This document shows positions 16,559 through 26,936 of a DNA stretch of 64,000 nt, piece by piece. The position numbers were made by a program, and so were the translations under genes. The notes under the pieces are model-generated. The model worked only from the letters and a program-made list of their open reading frames with translations, ran no database searches and had not been told where the DNA came from. Origin of the DNA: Antrihabitans stalagmiti (lineage in GTDB: Bacteria > Actinomycetota > Actinomycetes > Mycobacteriales > Mycobacteriaceae); the NCBI RefSeq assembly GCF_016482825.1, contig NZ_JAEMNV010000008.1, positions 1 through 64,000 of the forward strand, given 5' to 3'. How positions within the stretch are numbered: position 1 is the first letter of the stretch; each line of letters starts with the position of its first letter.

Positions 16559-18046
16559 ATGACCACGCCTGCCGACGACGACGTTTCGCTGACCAAAGCC
16601 CCTGTCGAAGAAAACGATCGCGGCTTCTTCGGCCAACCGTTCGCGCTGGCGAATCTGTTCGGCGTCGAGATGTGGGAACGCTTCTCGTTCTACGGCATGC
16701 AGGGCATCCTGCTCTATTACCTGTACTACTCGGTGACCGAGGGCGGCCTCGACATCGATCGTGCGACTGCGACGAGCATCGTCGGCGCCTACGGCGGCAC
16801 CGTGTACCTGTCGACGATCATCGGTGGCTGGATCGCCGACCGCGTTCTCGGCTCCGAGCGGACGCTGTTCTACAGCGCAGTGCTGATCATGTTCGGCCAC
16901 ATAGCCCTTGCGGTTCTGCCCGGTGTCGTCGGCGTCGGCGTCGGCTTGGTCCTCGTCGCGGTCGGCAGCGGTGGCTTGAAGGCGAACGCAACGTCGATGG
17001 TCGGCGAGTTGTACTCCGAACACGACGAGCGCCGCGACGCCGGTTTCTCGATCTTCTACATGGGTATCAACATCGGCGGTTTCGTCGGGCCGCTGCTGAC
17101 TGGCGTCGCTCAGGACAAGATCGGCTTCCACGCCGGATTCGGTTTGGCCGCAATCGGTATGGCCCTCGGTCTCACGCAGTACACCGTGTTCCGCAGGCAC
17201 TTGCACGGTGTCGGCGCAACCGCGCCGAACCCGTTGCCCCCAGCCGAACGCCCGCGGTGGATCGCCGTCGCGGTCGGCGGACTCATTCTGATCGCCGTAC
17301 TCTCCATCACCGGCGTCATCACCGCCGCAAGCCTGTCCGACATCGTCGTCGGCGTCACGATCGTCGCTGCCGTCGTCTACTTCGCAGTCATGCTGTCCAG
17401 CAAGCGAATCACGGCCGTCGAACGGAGCCGGGTGATCTCGTTCATTCCGATGTTCATCGCGAGCGCGGCATTCTGGTCCTTGTTCCAGCAGCAGTTCACC
17501 ATGATCGCCGAGTACGCAGACAAACGCTTGAACCGCGACGTGTTCGGCTGGGAATTCCCGGCGGCATGGGTCCAATCGATCAACCCCGTCTTCATCATCA
17601 TCTTCGCAGGCATCTTCGCCGCGATGTGGACCAAACTCGGTTCGCGACAACCGACTACACCGCTCAAATTCGCCGCCGCGAACGCCGTCATGGGAGTCGC
17701 ATTCCTCTGCTTCATCCCGATCTCCGGCGGCGGCCCCAACAGTGCGCCGGTGATCGCACTCGCAGGCATACTGCTGCTGTTCACCTTCGCCGAACTGTTG
17801 CTCTCCCCCGTCGGCCTTTCGTTGGCGACGAAGTTGGCGCCGAAGGTGTTCCACACGCAGATGGTCGCGCTGTTCTTCCTTTCGGTTGCGCTCGGCTCGG
17901 CGATGGCCGGAACTCTGGCGGGCTACTACGACGAGGCCAACGAGAAGCCGTACTTCATCGCCATCGGTGGTGCGTCGATCGCGGTCGGCGTGGTCGTCGC
18001 AGTCTTGTCACCGTGGATCAAGAAGATGATGGCCGGGGTCCGCTGA
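16559..18046 (+). CDS. POT/PTR2 family proton-coupled peptide transporter
   Basis: Inner-membrane di-/tripeptide-proton symporter of the major facilitator superfamily, 495 residues with about 12-14 hydrophobic spans. The family motifs are intact: ExxER(F) in GVEMWERFSFYGMQG on helix 1, GGWIADRVLG between helices 2 and 3, and FYMGINIGGFVGPLL in helix 5. ATG 16559 is used; a GTG at 16541 has a ribosome-binding site too close to be usable. It is divergent from argC with 122 bp between starts, so the ArgR box could also influence it. Confidence 0.92.
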   Translation: MTTPADDDVSLTKAPVEENDRGFFGQPFALANLFGVEMWERFSFYGMQGILLYYLYYSVTEGGLDIDRATATSIVGAYGGTVYLSTIIGGWIADRVLGSERTLFYSAVLIMFGHIALAVLPGVVGVGVGLVLVAVGSGGLKANATSMVGELYSEHDERRDAGFSIFYMGINIGGFVGPLLTGVAQDKIGFHAGFGLAAIGMALGLTQYTVFRRHLHGVGATAPNPLPPAERPRWIAVAVGGLILIAVLSITGVITAASLSDIVVGVTIVAAVVYFAVMLSSKRITAVERSRVISFIPMFIASAAFWSLFQQQFTMIAEYADKRLNRDVFGWEFPAAWVQSINPVFIIIFAGIFAAMWTKLGSRQPTTPLKFAAANAVMGVAFLCFIPISGGGPNSAPVIALAGILLLFTFAELLLSPVGLSLATKLAPKVFHTQMVALFFLSVALGSAMAGTLAGYYDEANEKPYFIAIGGASIAVGVVVAVLSPWIKKMMAGVR

Positions 18047-18069
18047 GCGAGAGTCAGCCGACGCCGATT

Positions 18070-18867
18070 TCACCCGACGAACGTGACGATCGAGGCGGCG
18101 ATCGCATCGGCATAACGTTGCCGACCGGTAGCCGACGACAACGTCTCCGCCTCGACGGGATCGCGCATGTTGCCACATTCGACCAGAACGGTCGGCTGCT
18201 GAGACAGGTTGAGCCCTGCCAGATCTGCACGCGGGTTCAAGCCGTCGGCTCCCACATAGGTCGACGGCACGAATCCCGCACCTGCCAAGCCATCGCGCAA
18301 CGTCTGCGCCAGCCGAACCGACGGACCCTCCTGCGCGGGATTCAGCGGCGGCGACGAATAGGCGACGTGAAAACCATGGGCCCCCGGCGAGGTGGCACCG
18401 TCGGCATGGATGGACACGACAGCCGCGGCAGCAGCCCGGTTACCGATCGCAGCACGTTCGTCGACACACGGCCCGACACCGTCGTCACTCGGCCTGGTGA
18501 GCACGACCTCGATGCCGCGTGCTAGCAAGGCATCCCGCACTCGGACCGTGACGTCCCAGGTGAAGGCGTGCTCCGGGTAGCCGGCGTCGGTGGACGTGCC
18601 GGTCGTGTTGCACGGCTTCGTCCGCCCTCGACCATCTGGGACGAGCGCACCGATCTCTGCCGGGTGCGACCCGTTGGCGCCGTTGTGTCCGGGATCGAGA
18701 ACGACAACTCGCTTGGCGGCCAGCGTGACCGGCAACGCAGGTTGTGTCGAGGTCTGCGTCGGTGCCGCAGCGGTCTCGACCGCAGCGGGCGGTACCGGCG
18801 TAGCGCAGCCTGCGAGCACCATCGACGTGACGCCGACGATCAGGCCGAACGGGAAAAGTCGTCGCAC
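18070..18867 (-). CDS. N-acetylmuramoyl-L-alanine amidase, lipoprotein (Rv3717-like)
   Basis: Zinc amidase that cuts the stem peptide from peptidoglycan. The N-terminus is a lipoprotein signal (FPFGLIVGVTSMVLAGC), so the enzyme should be membrane-anchored outside the cell. Amidase_3 features: VVLDPGHNG (first zinc His), VVSIHADG (third ligand) and VLVECGNM with a C-terminal Glu. An insertion containing two cysteines (KPCNTT and GPCVDE) resembles the disulfide-bearing loop of M. tuberculosis Rv3717. GTG 18867 is chosen as it begins the signal peptide (265 residues). Confidence 0.88.
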   Translation of the reverse strand: MRRLFPFGLIVGVTSMVLAGCATPVPPAAVETAAAPTQTSTQPALPVTLAAKRVVVLDPGHNGANGSHPAEIGALVPDGRGRTKPCNTTGTSTDAGYPEHAFTWDVTVRVRDALLARGIEVVLTRPSDDGVGPCVDERAAIGNRAAAAAVVSIHADGATSPGAHGFHVAYSSPPLNPAQEGPSVRLAQTLRDGLAGAGFVPSTYVGADGLNPRADLAGLNLSQQPTVLVECGNMRDPVEAETLSSATGRQRYADAIAASIVTFVG

Positions 18868-18893
18868 ACCTGAAGACGATAGTTCCCGACCAA

Positions 18894-19934
18894 CTAGTCG
18901 GCCTGCGCGGCGGCAAGCAATTCGAGGGTCTGCTCGGAGCTGAAGAACGGCGCCAGACGCGCACGGATCTGCGAGGCAAGCACGCCGTTCTCTTTGGCCG
19001 CTTCGATGACGGGTGGCGCGAACGTGATGAGCTCGGTGACGATGTCGTCGGCGGTCAAACCGAGTTCGGGCAGCAGCGCCGCGACGGTGAATTCGCCGTA
19101 CCTGTCGAAGAACACATCGATGCAGGCTTCGACGACGTGCCCGAAGTACTCCTTGTTGCGTCCTGACTCGACGATGTCGAGCACGATCATCACGACCTCG
19201 CGCAGTTCCTGCTTGCTGAGATATTCGCGGAGCACGCTGACCGGTTCGTCCGCATGCAGATCCCACAACTCCATCGCGGCATCGTGCAACGGTGCATCGT
19301 GAATCAGCTCTTTGATCGCGTTGTTGGTTCGCCGCAGCGCGAACTGCGCACCCCTGCCAGCAACATCTCCGATGAATCCCTCCAGGTGCCGGTCGCCTGC
19401 GCTACGAACCTTGCTCGCGGCCGTGCTACCTGCTTTCAGGACCCGCGACATGCCCGGAACCTTCTCTGCGCGTGCACGATTGGCCGCCATGAAGTCCGCG
19501 ACGATCTTGTTGACGAAGCTCGATGCGACCGTGGCGACCAACGGGCTCTCGGTCAATCGCTCCAACGCCCGGTTGTGCAGCGTGTGCATGGCGAGGAACT
19601 GCTCGATCAACGCCGCGACGGGTTCCCGATCGACGACGTCGCCGAGGGTGTACTCGTCACTCTCGGCGAGGTCGTAGATGGCTTCGGCGATCGCTTCGAC
19701 CATCTCGGTGACAATGTCACTGCCACCGATTTTGTCGACGACACGATGCGCGGTTTCTTTCACGCGCGCGCGATCGACAACTTCCCCCACGATCAACGTG
19801 TCAGCAACACCGAGCACATCCGCGACATCGCGGCGAATCACGTCCTCGAACCGGTCGCCGGTCAGTTCCGCAATCACGAACTCGACCTGAGCATCGAGCA
19901 ACTTCTCCGCAAGCGCGTTCGGATCCGAACTCAC
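18894..19934 (-). CDS. uncharacterised helical protein
   Basis: A 346-residue protein I do not recognise. It is rich in Asp, Glu, Ala and Val, without a signal peptide or convincing membrane span, and is predicted largely helical. Its start overlaps the stop of the 151-residue gene upstream by 4 bp, so the two are likely co-translated. It may be an actinobacterium-specific cytoplasmic protein; no catalytic motif is visible. Confidence 0.75.
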   Translation of the reverse strand: MSSDPNALAEKLLDAQVEFVIAELTGDRFEDVIRRDVADVLGVADTLIVGEVVDRARVKETAHRVVDKIGGSDIVTEMVEAIAEAIYDLAESDEYTLGDVVDREPVAALIEQFLAMHTLHNRALERLTESPLVATVASSFVNKIVADFMAANRARAEKVPGMSRVLKAGSTAASKVRSAGDRHLEGFIGDVAGRGAQFALRRTNNAIKELIHDAPLHDAAMELWDLHADEPVSVLREYLSKQELREVVMIVLDIVESGRNKEYFGHVVEACIDVFFDRYGEFTVAALLPELGLTADDIVTELITFAPPVIEAAKENGVLASQIRARLAPFFSSEQTLELLAAAQAD

Positions 19935-20386
19935 TCGTTCCCCTTCGGTTGGTCTTCAGGTTTCTTCATCGAACGGCGAATCTGCTCCAGCCGGTCGTGC
20001 CCCGCCTTTTCCCGAGCATCCCACTGCTCCTGCAGCGACTTACCCGCAGCTGTGTCCTGATCCAACTCCCCCGCACCGACCGACGTCCCGAAGCGCTGCT
20101 CGATCTTCTCCCGCACCCGACCGAAGGTCGGCACCCCACCGGTCGTGTAGTCCGCATCCGGTAATTGCGTAGCCGGCAGCACGCCTGGCGATGCGGGAGC
20201 CGGCTGTGCCCGTGCAGGAACAGGCTCTGCGGCAACCGGTTCCGCTGGATGCACCACGGCAGCGTCGTGTACTGCGGCAGCGTCGTGCACTGCGGCAAGC
20301 GCGGGCCGTCCCTCGGTCGCGGATCGAACGACCTCGAGCAGTTCGTCGTCGGTCAAAGCCTGTAGCTGAACAACAAGATCGGACAT
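19931..20386 (-). CDS. uncharacterised small protein with Ala/Pro linker
   Basis: A 151-residue unknown protein. Residues about 1-30 (SDLVVQLQALTDDELLEVVR) look like a short helical domain. Residues about 30-75 are a low-complexity Ala/Pro/Val linker with HDAAVVHPAEP-like repeats. The C-terminal 70 residues are charged and helical (VREKIEQRFG, EQWDAREKAGHDRLEQIRR). The stop overlaps the start of the 346-residue gene, suggesting a functional pair. It begins 51 bp after pheT ends. Confidence 0.75.
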   Translation of the reverse strand: MSDLVVQLQALTDDELLEVVRSATEGRPALAAVHDAAAVHDAAVVHPAEPVAAEPVPARAQPAPASPGVLPATQLPDADYTTGGVPTFGRVREKIEQRFGTSVGAGELDQDTAAGKSLQEQWDAREKAGHDRLEQIRRSMKKPEDQPKGNE

Positions 20387-20437
20387 GACAGCCTCCTCGG
20401 TAGCCGTTCCCAGGCTAGTCGTCCTTTCCGTCGCGGA

Positions 20438-22909
20438 TCAGGCCCGCATCTGCGCACCGACCGCTTCCGCCGCCGCCGCGACCGCCGCGTCACGTGCCGC
20501 GCTTGCCTCGTCCTCGGTCAGGGTGCGATCGGCGGCGCGGAAGCGCAGCGCGAACGTCAGCGACTTGCTGCCACCGAGTTGCTCACCCTCGTACACGTCG
20601 AACAGCCTGATGTCTTCCAGCAACTCGCCACCGCCCGAACGCAGCGCCACTTCGACGGCAGCGGCCGGTACGGCCTTGTCGACCTTGACCGAAACATCCT
20701 GCAGCACAGCAGGAAAAGGTGACACCGCGGGCGCTGGGAGCCCGGTGTCGATGGGAAGGCCATCGAGGTCGATTTCGAGTGCGCAAGTGCGCTTCGGCAG
20801 TCCCGCACGTTCGAGGACGGCCGGATGCAACTCACCTGCGTGGCCGACGACGACGCCGTCGACAACCAGTGCCGCGCAACGGCCGGGATGCCACGGCAGA
20901 TGTTGGGCCGCGCGGCGTTCAACGGTAACTCCCGCTGCGGACGCAATCGTGTCGACGGCGGCGAACGCGTCTGCCGCGTCGGCCTGACGCCCGGGTCCCC
21001 ATGGACCACGCGGCTCGCGCATGCCAGTGAGAACGGCTGCGATATGTACCGGCTGCGCAGGCAACGACCCGTCGAGCATTGCGATCTCGTCGTCGGTCGG
21101 GCGGCGATCGACGGGCAACGGATCGACCGGACGCGTGTTCGGACCCGGCAGCACCACCTGAGCGATTCCGAAGATCGCCAGATCACGCTGGCCGCGGGCA
21201 ATATTGCGGCCGGCAACCTCGAGGAGACCGGGCAGCAGCGTTGTCGCCAACTCGGGCCGATCCGCCTCCAGCGGATTCAGCACGCGGGAAGTGGAACGCC
21301 GCGGATCGTCGGCGTCGAGGCCCCACACATCGAACACGTCGGTCGGCAGGAACACCGGCGGGGGCACCTCGACGAAACCGGACAGCGCCAATGCCCGGCC
21401 GAGCGCACGCCGACGCTTCTGCGTCGCGGTGAGGCCACGTCCGGGAGGTGCCGCGGGAAGGATCGACGGAATCAGCTCCAGCCCTTCGAGTCGGAGCACT
21501 TCCTCGACGAGGTCGGCGGGCTGGACGAGATCGGGGCGCCAACTCGGCGGTGTCACAACGAGTTCAGCGCCGTCTTCGACCACCGCACAACCGATTTGGG
21601 TCAGTCTGCGCACCGAGGTGCCCGCGGGATAGGCGACACCCGCAACCTGATCGGGTAGACCGGCCTGCATGCGAACAGCCGCTCGGTCGGCGGGTGCACC
21701 ACCGACGTCGGTCAGCAGAGGTTCCACAGTGCCGCCGGTGATCTCGGCAAGCAGCGTCGCCGCTCGATCGAGCGCCTTGACGTTCAGCGCGGGGTCGACC
21801 ACTCGCTCGTAGCGCTTGCTCGCCTCCGACGACAACTTGTGCCGACGCGCAGTCCGAAAGACTGCCAACGGATTCCAGGTGGCTGCTTCGAGCAGGACGT
21901 CGACTGTATCGGCGCCGACCTCGGTCGAGGCCCCACCCATGACGCCTGCAAGCGAGACGACACCGGTGTCGTCGGCGATGACGACGTCCTCGGGGTCGAG
22001 TGTCCGCACGACGTCGTCGAGGGTCCGCAGCTTCTCACCTGCAACCGCTCGACGAACGACCAAACCACCCTTGACCTTTGCCGCATCGAACGCGTGCAGC
22101 GGATGCCCGACCTCGAGCATCACGTAGTTGGTCACGTCCACAGCCGGGGAAATCGGCCGAACACCCGACAGCAGGAGGCGGCGCTGCAACCACCACGGAC
22201 TCGTTGCCGTCGGATCGATACCGGTGACTTTGCGCGCCGCGAACCGAGTAGCGCCCGACTCGGGCTCCAACGTCACAGGCCACGCATCACCCTGCGCCGG
22301 AGGCGATTCCACATCGGCGGGATCGGCGAATGCCAGGTCGAAACCACACGCGAGTTCGCGTGTGAGGCCGCGGACCGAGAAGCAGTACCCACGGTCGGGT
22401 GTGATGTTCAGCTCGATGATCGTGTCACCAAGGCCGAGCAGGGCGTTGCCGTCGAAACCTGGCTCGGCAGTGCCTGGTTCGAGGACAAGGATGCCGGAAT
22501 GATCCTTGCCGATGCCGAGCTCGGACACCGAGCAGATCATGCCGTCGGACACCTGGCCGTAGGTCTTGCGCGACGCGATCTCGAAACCGCCGGGCAGCAC
22601 AGCACCCGGCAGCGCCACCACAACCAGGTCGCCGACCGCGAAGTTGCGCGCACCGCACACGATGCCGCGTGGCGCCGTTTCCCCGACCTCGACCTGGCAG
22701 AACCGGATCGGCTTCTTGAATTCGGTCAGCTCGGTGATCTCGACGACCCTGCCGACGACCAAAGGCCCGTCGACAGGCTCGAGCGTGTCGACCTCTTCGA
22801 CTTCGAGACCGACCCGCACGAAACCGGCGTCAAGCTCCTGCGCGGTCACCGACCAGTCGGGATTGGCCCGCTGGATAATCTCGGTCAGCCACGATTGCGC
22901 TACTCGCAC
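20438..22909 (-). CDS. pheT: phenylalanyl-tRNA synthetase beta subunit
   Basis: Beta chain of the alpha2-beta2 enzyme charging tRNA-Phe. Domain order is normal for 823 residues: an N-terminal tRNA-binding OB fold (about 40-150, with [20 protein letters not shown]), the B3/B4 editing region, B5, the catalytic-like core ([13 protein letters not shown]), and a C-terminal ferredoxin-fold anticodon-binding domain ([17 protein letters not shown]). It follows pheS by 30 bp on the same strand. Confidence 0.97.
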   Translation of the reverse strand: MRVAQSWLTEIIQRANPDWSVTAQELDAGFVRVGLEVEEVDTLEPVDGPLVVGRVVEITELTEFKKPIRFCQVEVGETAPRGIVCGARNFAVGDLVVVALPGAVLPGGFEIASRKTYGQVSDGMICSVSELGIGKDHSGILVLEPGTAEPGFDGNALLGLGDTIIELNITPDRGYCFSVRGLTRELACGFDLAFADPADVESPPAQGDAWPVTLEPESGATRFAARKVTGIDPTATSPWWLQRRLLLSGVRPISPAVDVTNYVMLEVGHPLHAFDAAKVKGGLVVRRAVAGEKLRTLDDVVRTLDPEDVVIADDTGVVSLAGVMGGASTEVGADTVDVLLEAATWNPLAVFRTARRHKLSSEASKRYERVVDPALNVKALDRAATLLAEITGGTVEPLLTDVGGAPADRAAVRMQAGLPDQVAGVAYPAGTSVRRLTQIGCAVVEDGAELVVTPPSWRPDLVQPADLVEEVLRLEGLELIPSILPAAPPGRGLTATQKRRRALGRALALSGFVEVPPPVFLPTDVFDVWGLDADDPRRSTSRVLNPLEADRPELATTLLPGLLEVAGRNIARGQRDLAIFGIAQVVLPGPNTRPVDPLPVDRRPTDDEIAMLDGSLPAQPVHIAAVLTGMREPRGPWGPGRQADAADAFAAVDTIASAAGVTVERRAAQHLPWHPGRCAALVVDGVVVGHAGELHPAVLERAGLPKRTCALEIDLDGLPIDTGLPAPAVSPFPAVLQDVSVKVDKAVPAAAVEVALRSGGGELLEDIRLFDVYEGEQLGGSKSLTFALRFRAADRTLTEDEASAARDAAVAAAAEAVGAQMRA

Positions 22910-22939
22910 GTCTGTTTCGCTCTCTTGTCTCGGTGAAAA

Positions 22940-24001
<1,062 letters not shown>

Positions 24002-24047
24002 TTATGTACTGCTGATCTTATTGGATCGGTTGCTACGCTCGACGCCG

Positions 24048-24848
24048 CTAGGCACCCGCGCGGTGCACCCGTGCACTGCTGTATAGGCAAATCGCGGCTG
24101 CCGCGGCCAGATTGAGACTTTCCGCACGGCCGTGGATCGGGATCCGGACTCTGTGATCTGCCCGTGCCAGCACATCGGCAGGCAATCCGTGGGCCTCGTT
24201 TCCGAACAACCACGCGGTAGGTCGAGCAAGCACGTCGTCGGCCCGGTCGAGGTCAACTTCGCCGTCGGCTGCGGTCGCGAGCAATTGCATGCCGGCCGCC
24301 TTCGCCGCATCGAGAGCGGCATGCACATCGCGTTCACGGGCGATCGGCAGATGGAACAGACTGCCCGCCGACGACCGGACGCACTTGCCGTTGTGTGGAT
24401 CGACCGTGTCGCCGGCAAGCACAACGGCATCGGCACCGACAGCATCGGCGACCCGGATGAGGGTGCCTGCATTGCCTGGCTCAGCGATCTCGACCGGAAG
24501 CGCAACAAGCCGCGGATCCCCCGCCAATGCCGCCCCGATCGGTACATCGATCAGCCTGCAGACCGCAACCAGGCCGGGCGGCGTGACGGTGTCACCGAGC
24601 GCGCGAGCAGCGCGGTCGTCGACAAGGGACACCCGAACCGACGACACAGCCGCACGCTCGATGAGTGCCGCTGCACGATCGCTGGTGTCGGCTGTGTAGA
24701 ACAACTCGCGGACGTGACCCCCGTCGAGTGCAGCTTCTATCGAATTTGCACCTTCGACGAGGAACTCACCCGCCTTACGCCGGCCGGCGCTGCGAAGGAG
24801 CTTGACAGCCGAAACGACCCGTGGGGTCCGCTCGGTGAGCGCGTCCAC
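24048..24848 (-). CDS. tsnR: SpoU-family RNA 2'-O-methyltransferase
   Basis: SAM-dependent ribose methyltransferase of the SPOUT superfamily, 266 residues. An N-terminal substrate-binding domain (RKAGEFLVEGANSIEAAL) precedes the knot domain with motifs IAEPGNAGTLIRVADAVGA, LFGNEAHGLP and IPIHGRAESLNLAAAAAI. The gene sits 20 bp after rplT, as in mycobacteria, where it is named tsnR. The rRNA or tRNA target cannot be told from sequence, and thiostrepton resistance should not be assumed. Confidence 0.92.
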   Translation of the reverse strand: MDALTERTPRVVSAVKLLRSAGRRKAGEFLVEGANSIEAALDGGHVRELFYTADTSDRAAALIERAAVSSVRVSLVDDRAARALGDTVTPPGLVAVCRLIDVPIGAALAGDPRLVALPVEIAEPGNAGTLIRVADAVGADAVVLAGDTVDPHNGKCVRSSAGSLFHLPIARERDVHAALDAAKAAGMQLLATAADGEVDLDRADDVLARPTAWLFGNEAHGLPADVLARADHRVRIPIHGRAESLNLAAAAAICLYSSARVHRAGA

Positions 24849-24868
24849 GGGTCGTCTCTGGGGTTGGA

Positions 24869-25258
24869 TCAGGCAGCCTCACCGGCAGGCGCGTTCACGT
24901 CGGCGGGCAGTGCCGCCTTCGCGATCGCAACCAAGCCGGCGAATGCCTCGGCGTCGGAGACAGCAAGCTCAGCGAGGATCTTGCGGTCGACCTCGACGCC
25001 AGCGGCCTTCAGGCCCTGCACGAAGCGGTTGTAGGTGATGTCGTTGAGACGCGCCGCAGCGTTGATGCGGGTGATCCACAGCTTGCGGAAGTCACCCTTG
25101 CGCGCACGGCGGTCACGGTAGGCGTAGGCGAGCGAGTGGAGCTGCTGCTCCTTCGCCTTGCGGTACAGCCGCGACCGCTGTCCGCGGTAGCCGCTGGATG
25201 CCTCGAGAATCGAACGACGCTTCTTCTGGGCGTTGACCGCCCTTTTTACGCGTGCCAC
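24869..25258 (-). CDS. rplT: 50S ribosomal protein L20
   Basis: Early-assembly 23S rRNA-binding protein, 129 residues. It shows the typical N-terminus [20 protein letters not shown], then [15 protein letters not shown] and [14 protein letters not shown]. It follows rpmI by 52 bp in the infC-rpmI-rplT order. L20 represses this operon in other bacteria by binding the leader. Confidence 0.98.
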   Translation of the reverse strand: MARVKRAVNAQKKRRSILEASSGYRGQRSRLYRKAKEQQLHSLAYAYRDRRARKGDFRKLWITRINAAARLNDITYNRFVQGLKAAGVEVDRKILAELAVSDAEAFAGLVAIAKAALPADVNAPAGEAA

Positions 25259-25310
25259 TTGCTAAATCCTGTCTGTGTTGGACCCCGCGGCCCGAATTGA
25301 TCGAAAAGGG

Positions 25311-25505
25311 TCAGATACCGAGAAGGCGCTTGATACGCGGGGCATCGACAGCGGCCACGTCGGTCTGGCCATCGAGACGACGGGTACGACGGCTGGACTT
25401 GTGCTCGAGCAGGTGGCGACGGTTCGCCTGCTCGCGCAGCAGCTTGCCGCGTCCGGACACCTTGAATCGCTTCGAGGCGCCGCTGTGGCTCTTCATCTTG
25501 GGCAT
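25311..25505 (-). CDS. rpmI: 50S ribosomal protein L35
   Basis: A 64-residue basic ribosomal protein beginning [18 protein letters not shown] and ending RIKRLLGI, a full-length L35. ATG is at 25505, 46 bp after infC. Confidence 0.97.
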   Translation of the reverse strand: MPKMKSHSGASKRFKVSGRGKLLREQANRRHLLEHKSSRRTRRLDGQTDVAAVDAPRIKRLLGI

Positions 25506-25551
25506 GTGATCCTCAGTTCTGTTCGTACTGCTTACGGTGTGGTCGGTGTGA

Positions 25552-26214
<663 letters not shown>

Positions 26215-26603
26215 GGGGCCTCCTAGGTAGAGCGGTGTCTTTGTGACAACCGCCGGCAGGGAGGAACTCTTCCCACTATCAACGCCAGAAGCCCCGCTCG
26301 GTGGTTACCGATGCGGGGCCCGATGTCGACCGGCCAGCTTCATCCCAATGCCGAAAGGCATCGCGACGAAACCCCTCGTGAATCAGAGGGAGCCCATTCG
26401 ATTGCTCGAACGGGCGACCGGACCGTGACGCATACGTAAGTCGCGTAACGGTGGGAGTCGGGCTCCACTTGCTGCCCCGGAACAGTGTCCAGGGAGGTCG
26501 TCACCGAAAACCTTATCATTTGCCCACGTCGTAACCGAATCGCAGCGGAAAGAGGAGTCCCCCGCGGGTAGGAGACCGAGCCGAGGATGGAATCCTTTCA
26601 ACC
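26215..26603 (-). promoter_or_regulatory. infC operon leader
   Basis: A 389-bp gene-free stretch between infC and the divergent DUF1844 gene. Read on the minus strand, it holds a small stem (GATGCC-tttc-GGCATT), a GC-rich hairpin at 26291-26318, and the AGGAGG of infC at its end. A weak -10 candidate TAAGGT occurs at 26510-26515 without a good -35, which would give a leader of about 290 nt. Long structured leaders are usual for this operon, which L20 or IF-3 regulates in other bacteria. No small ORF is convincing. Confidence 0.5.
26291..26318 (-). terminator. attenuator-like hairpin in the infC leader
   Basis: The minus strand can fold GCCCCG-CA-TCGGT / ACCGA-G-CGGGGC with an AACC loop, a stable GC-rich stem with a small bulge, followed by TTCTGG rather than a long U tract. 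It lies about 80 nt before the infC start and may act as an attenuator or a ribosomal-protein binding site. Confidence 0.4.
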
Positions 26604-26936
26604 ATGACCGACCAGCCTGTACGTGAACTCGCCGACATCCCCGCAGTGGAGGTGATCAGCCGTGCCGCGGTGATGCTGATGAGTTCTGCGGCAGAAAAGC
26701 TCGGACTTTCCGACCCCAACCCGGACGAAAGCCCAAGTCGCGACCTCGACGAAGCTCGCAGAGTCATCACGGCCCTCGCCGGTCTCGTCACCGCGTCGCT
26801 CGAATACCTGGGTCCGCACGCAGGTCCGATCCGTGACGGCTTGCAGTCGCTGCAACGCGCATTCCGCGAAGCTTCCGCACATCCCGACGAGCCGGGCAAA
26901 GGTCCCGGCGAGAAGCTGACCGGCCCCGTCTACTGA
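26604..26936 (+). CDS. DUF1844 family protein
   Basis: A 110-residue protein of the actinobacterial DUF1844 family, function unknown. Visible features are the helical segment VEVISRAAVMLMSSAAEKLGL, the ARRVITALAGLVTASLEYLG segment, and a charged tail. It is divergent from infC, a placement conserved in related genomes. Its 3' end overlaps the 3' end of the converging hydrolase gene by 7 bp. Confidence 0.85.
   Translation: MTDQPVRELADIPAVEVISRAAVMLMSSAAEKLGLSDPNPDESPSRDLDEARRVITALAGLVTASLEYLGPHAGPIRDGLQSLQRAFREASAHPDEPGKGPGEKLTGPVY

Noticed and set aside
16550-17854. 434-codon open frame on the minus strand opposite the peptide transporter
   Set aside because: The opposite strand has clear membrane spans and POT motifs; this frame shows only charged low-complexity sequence.
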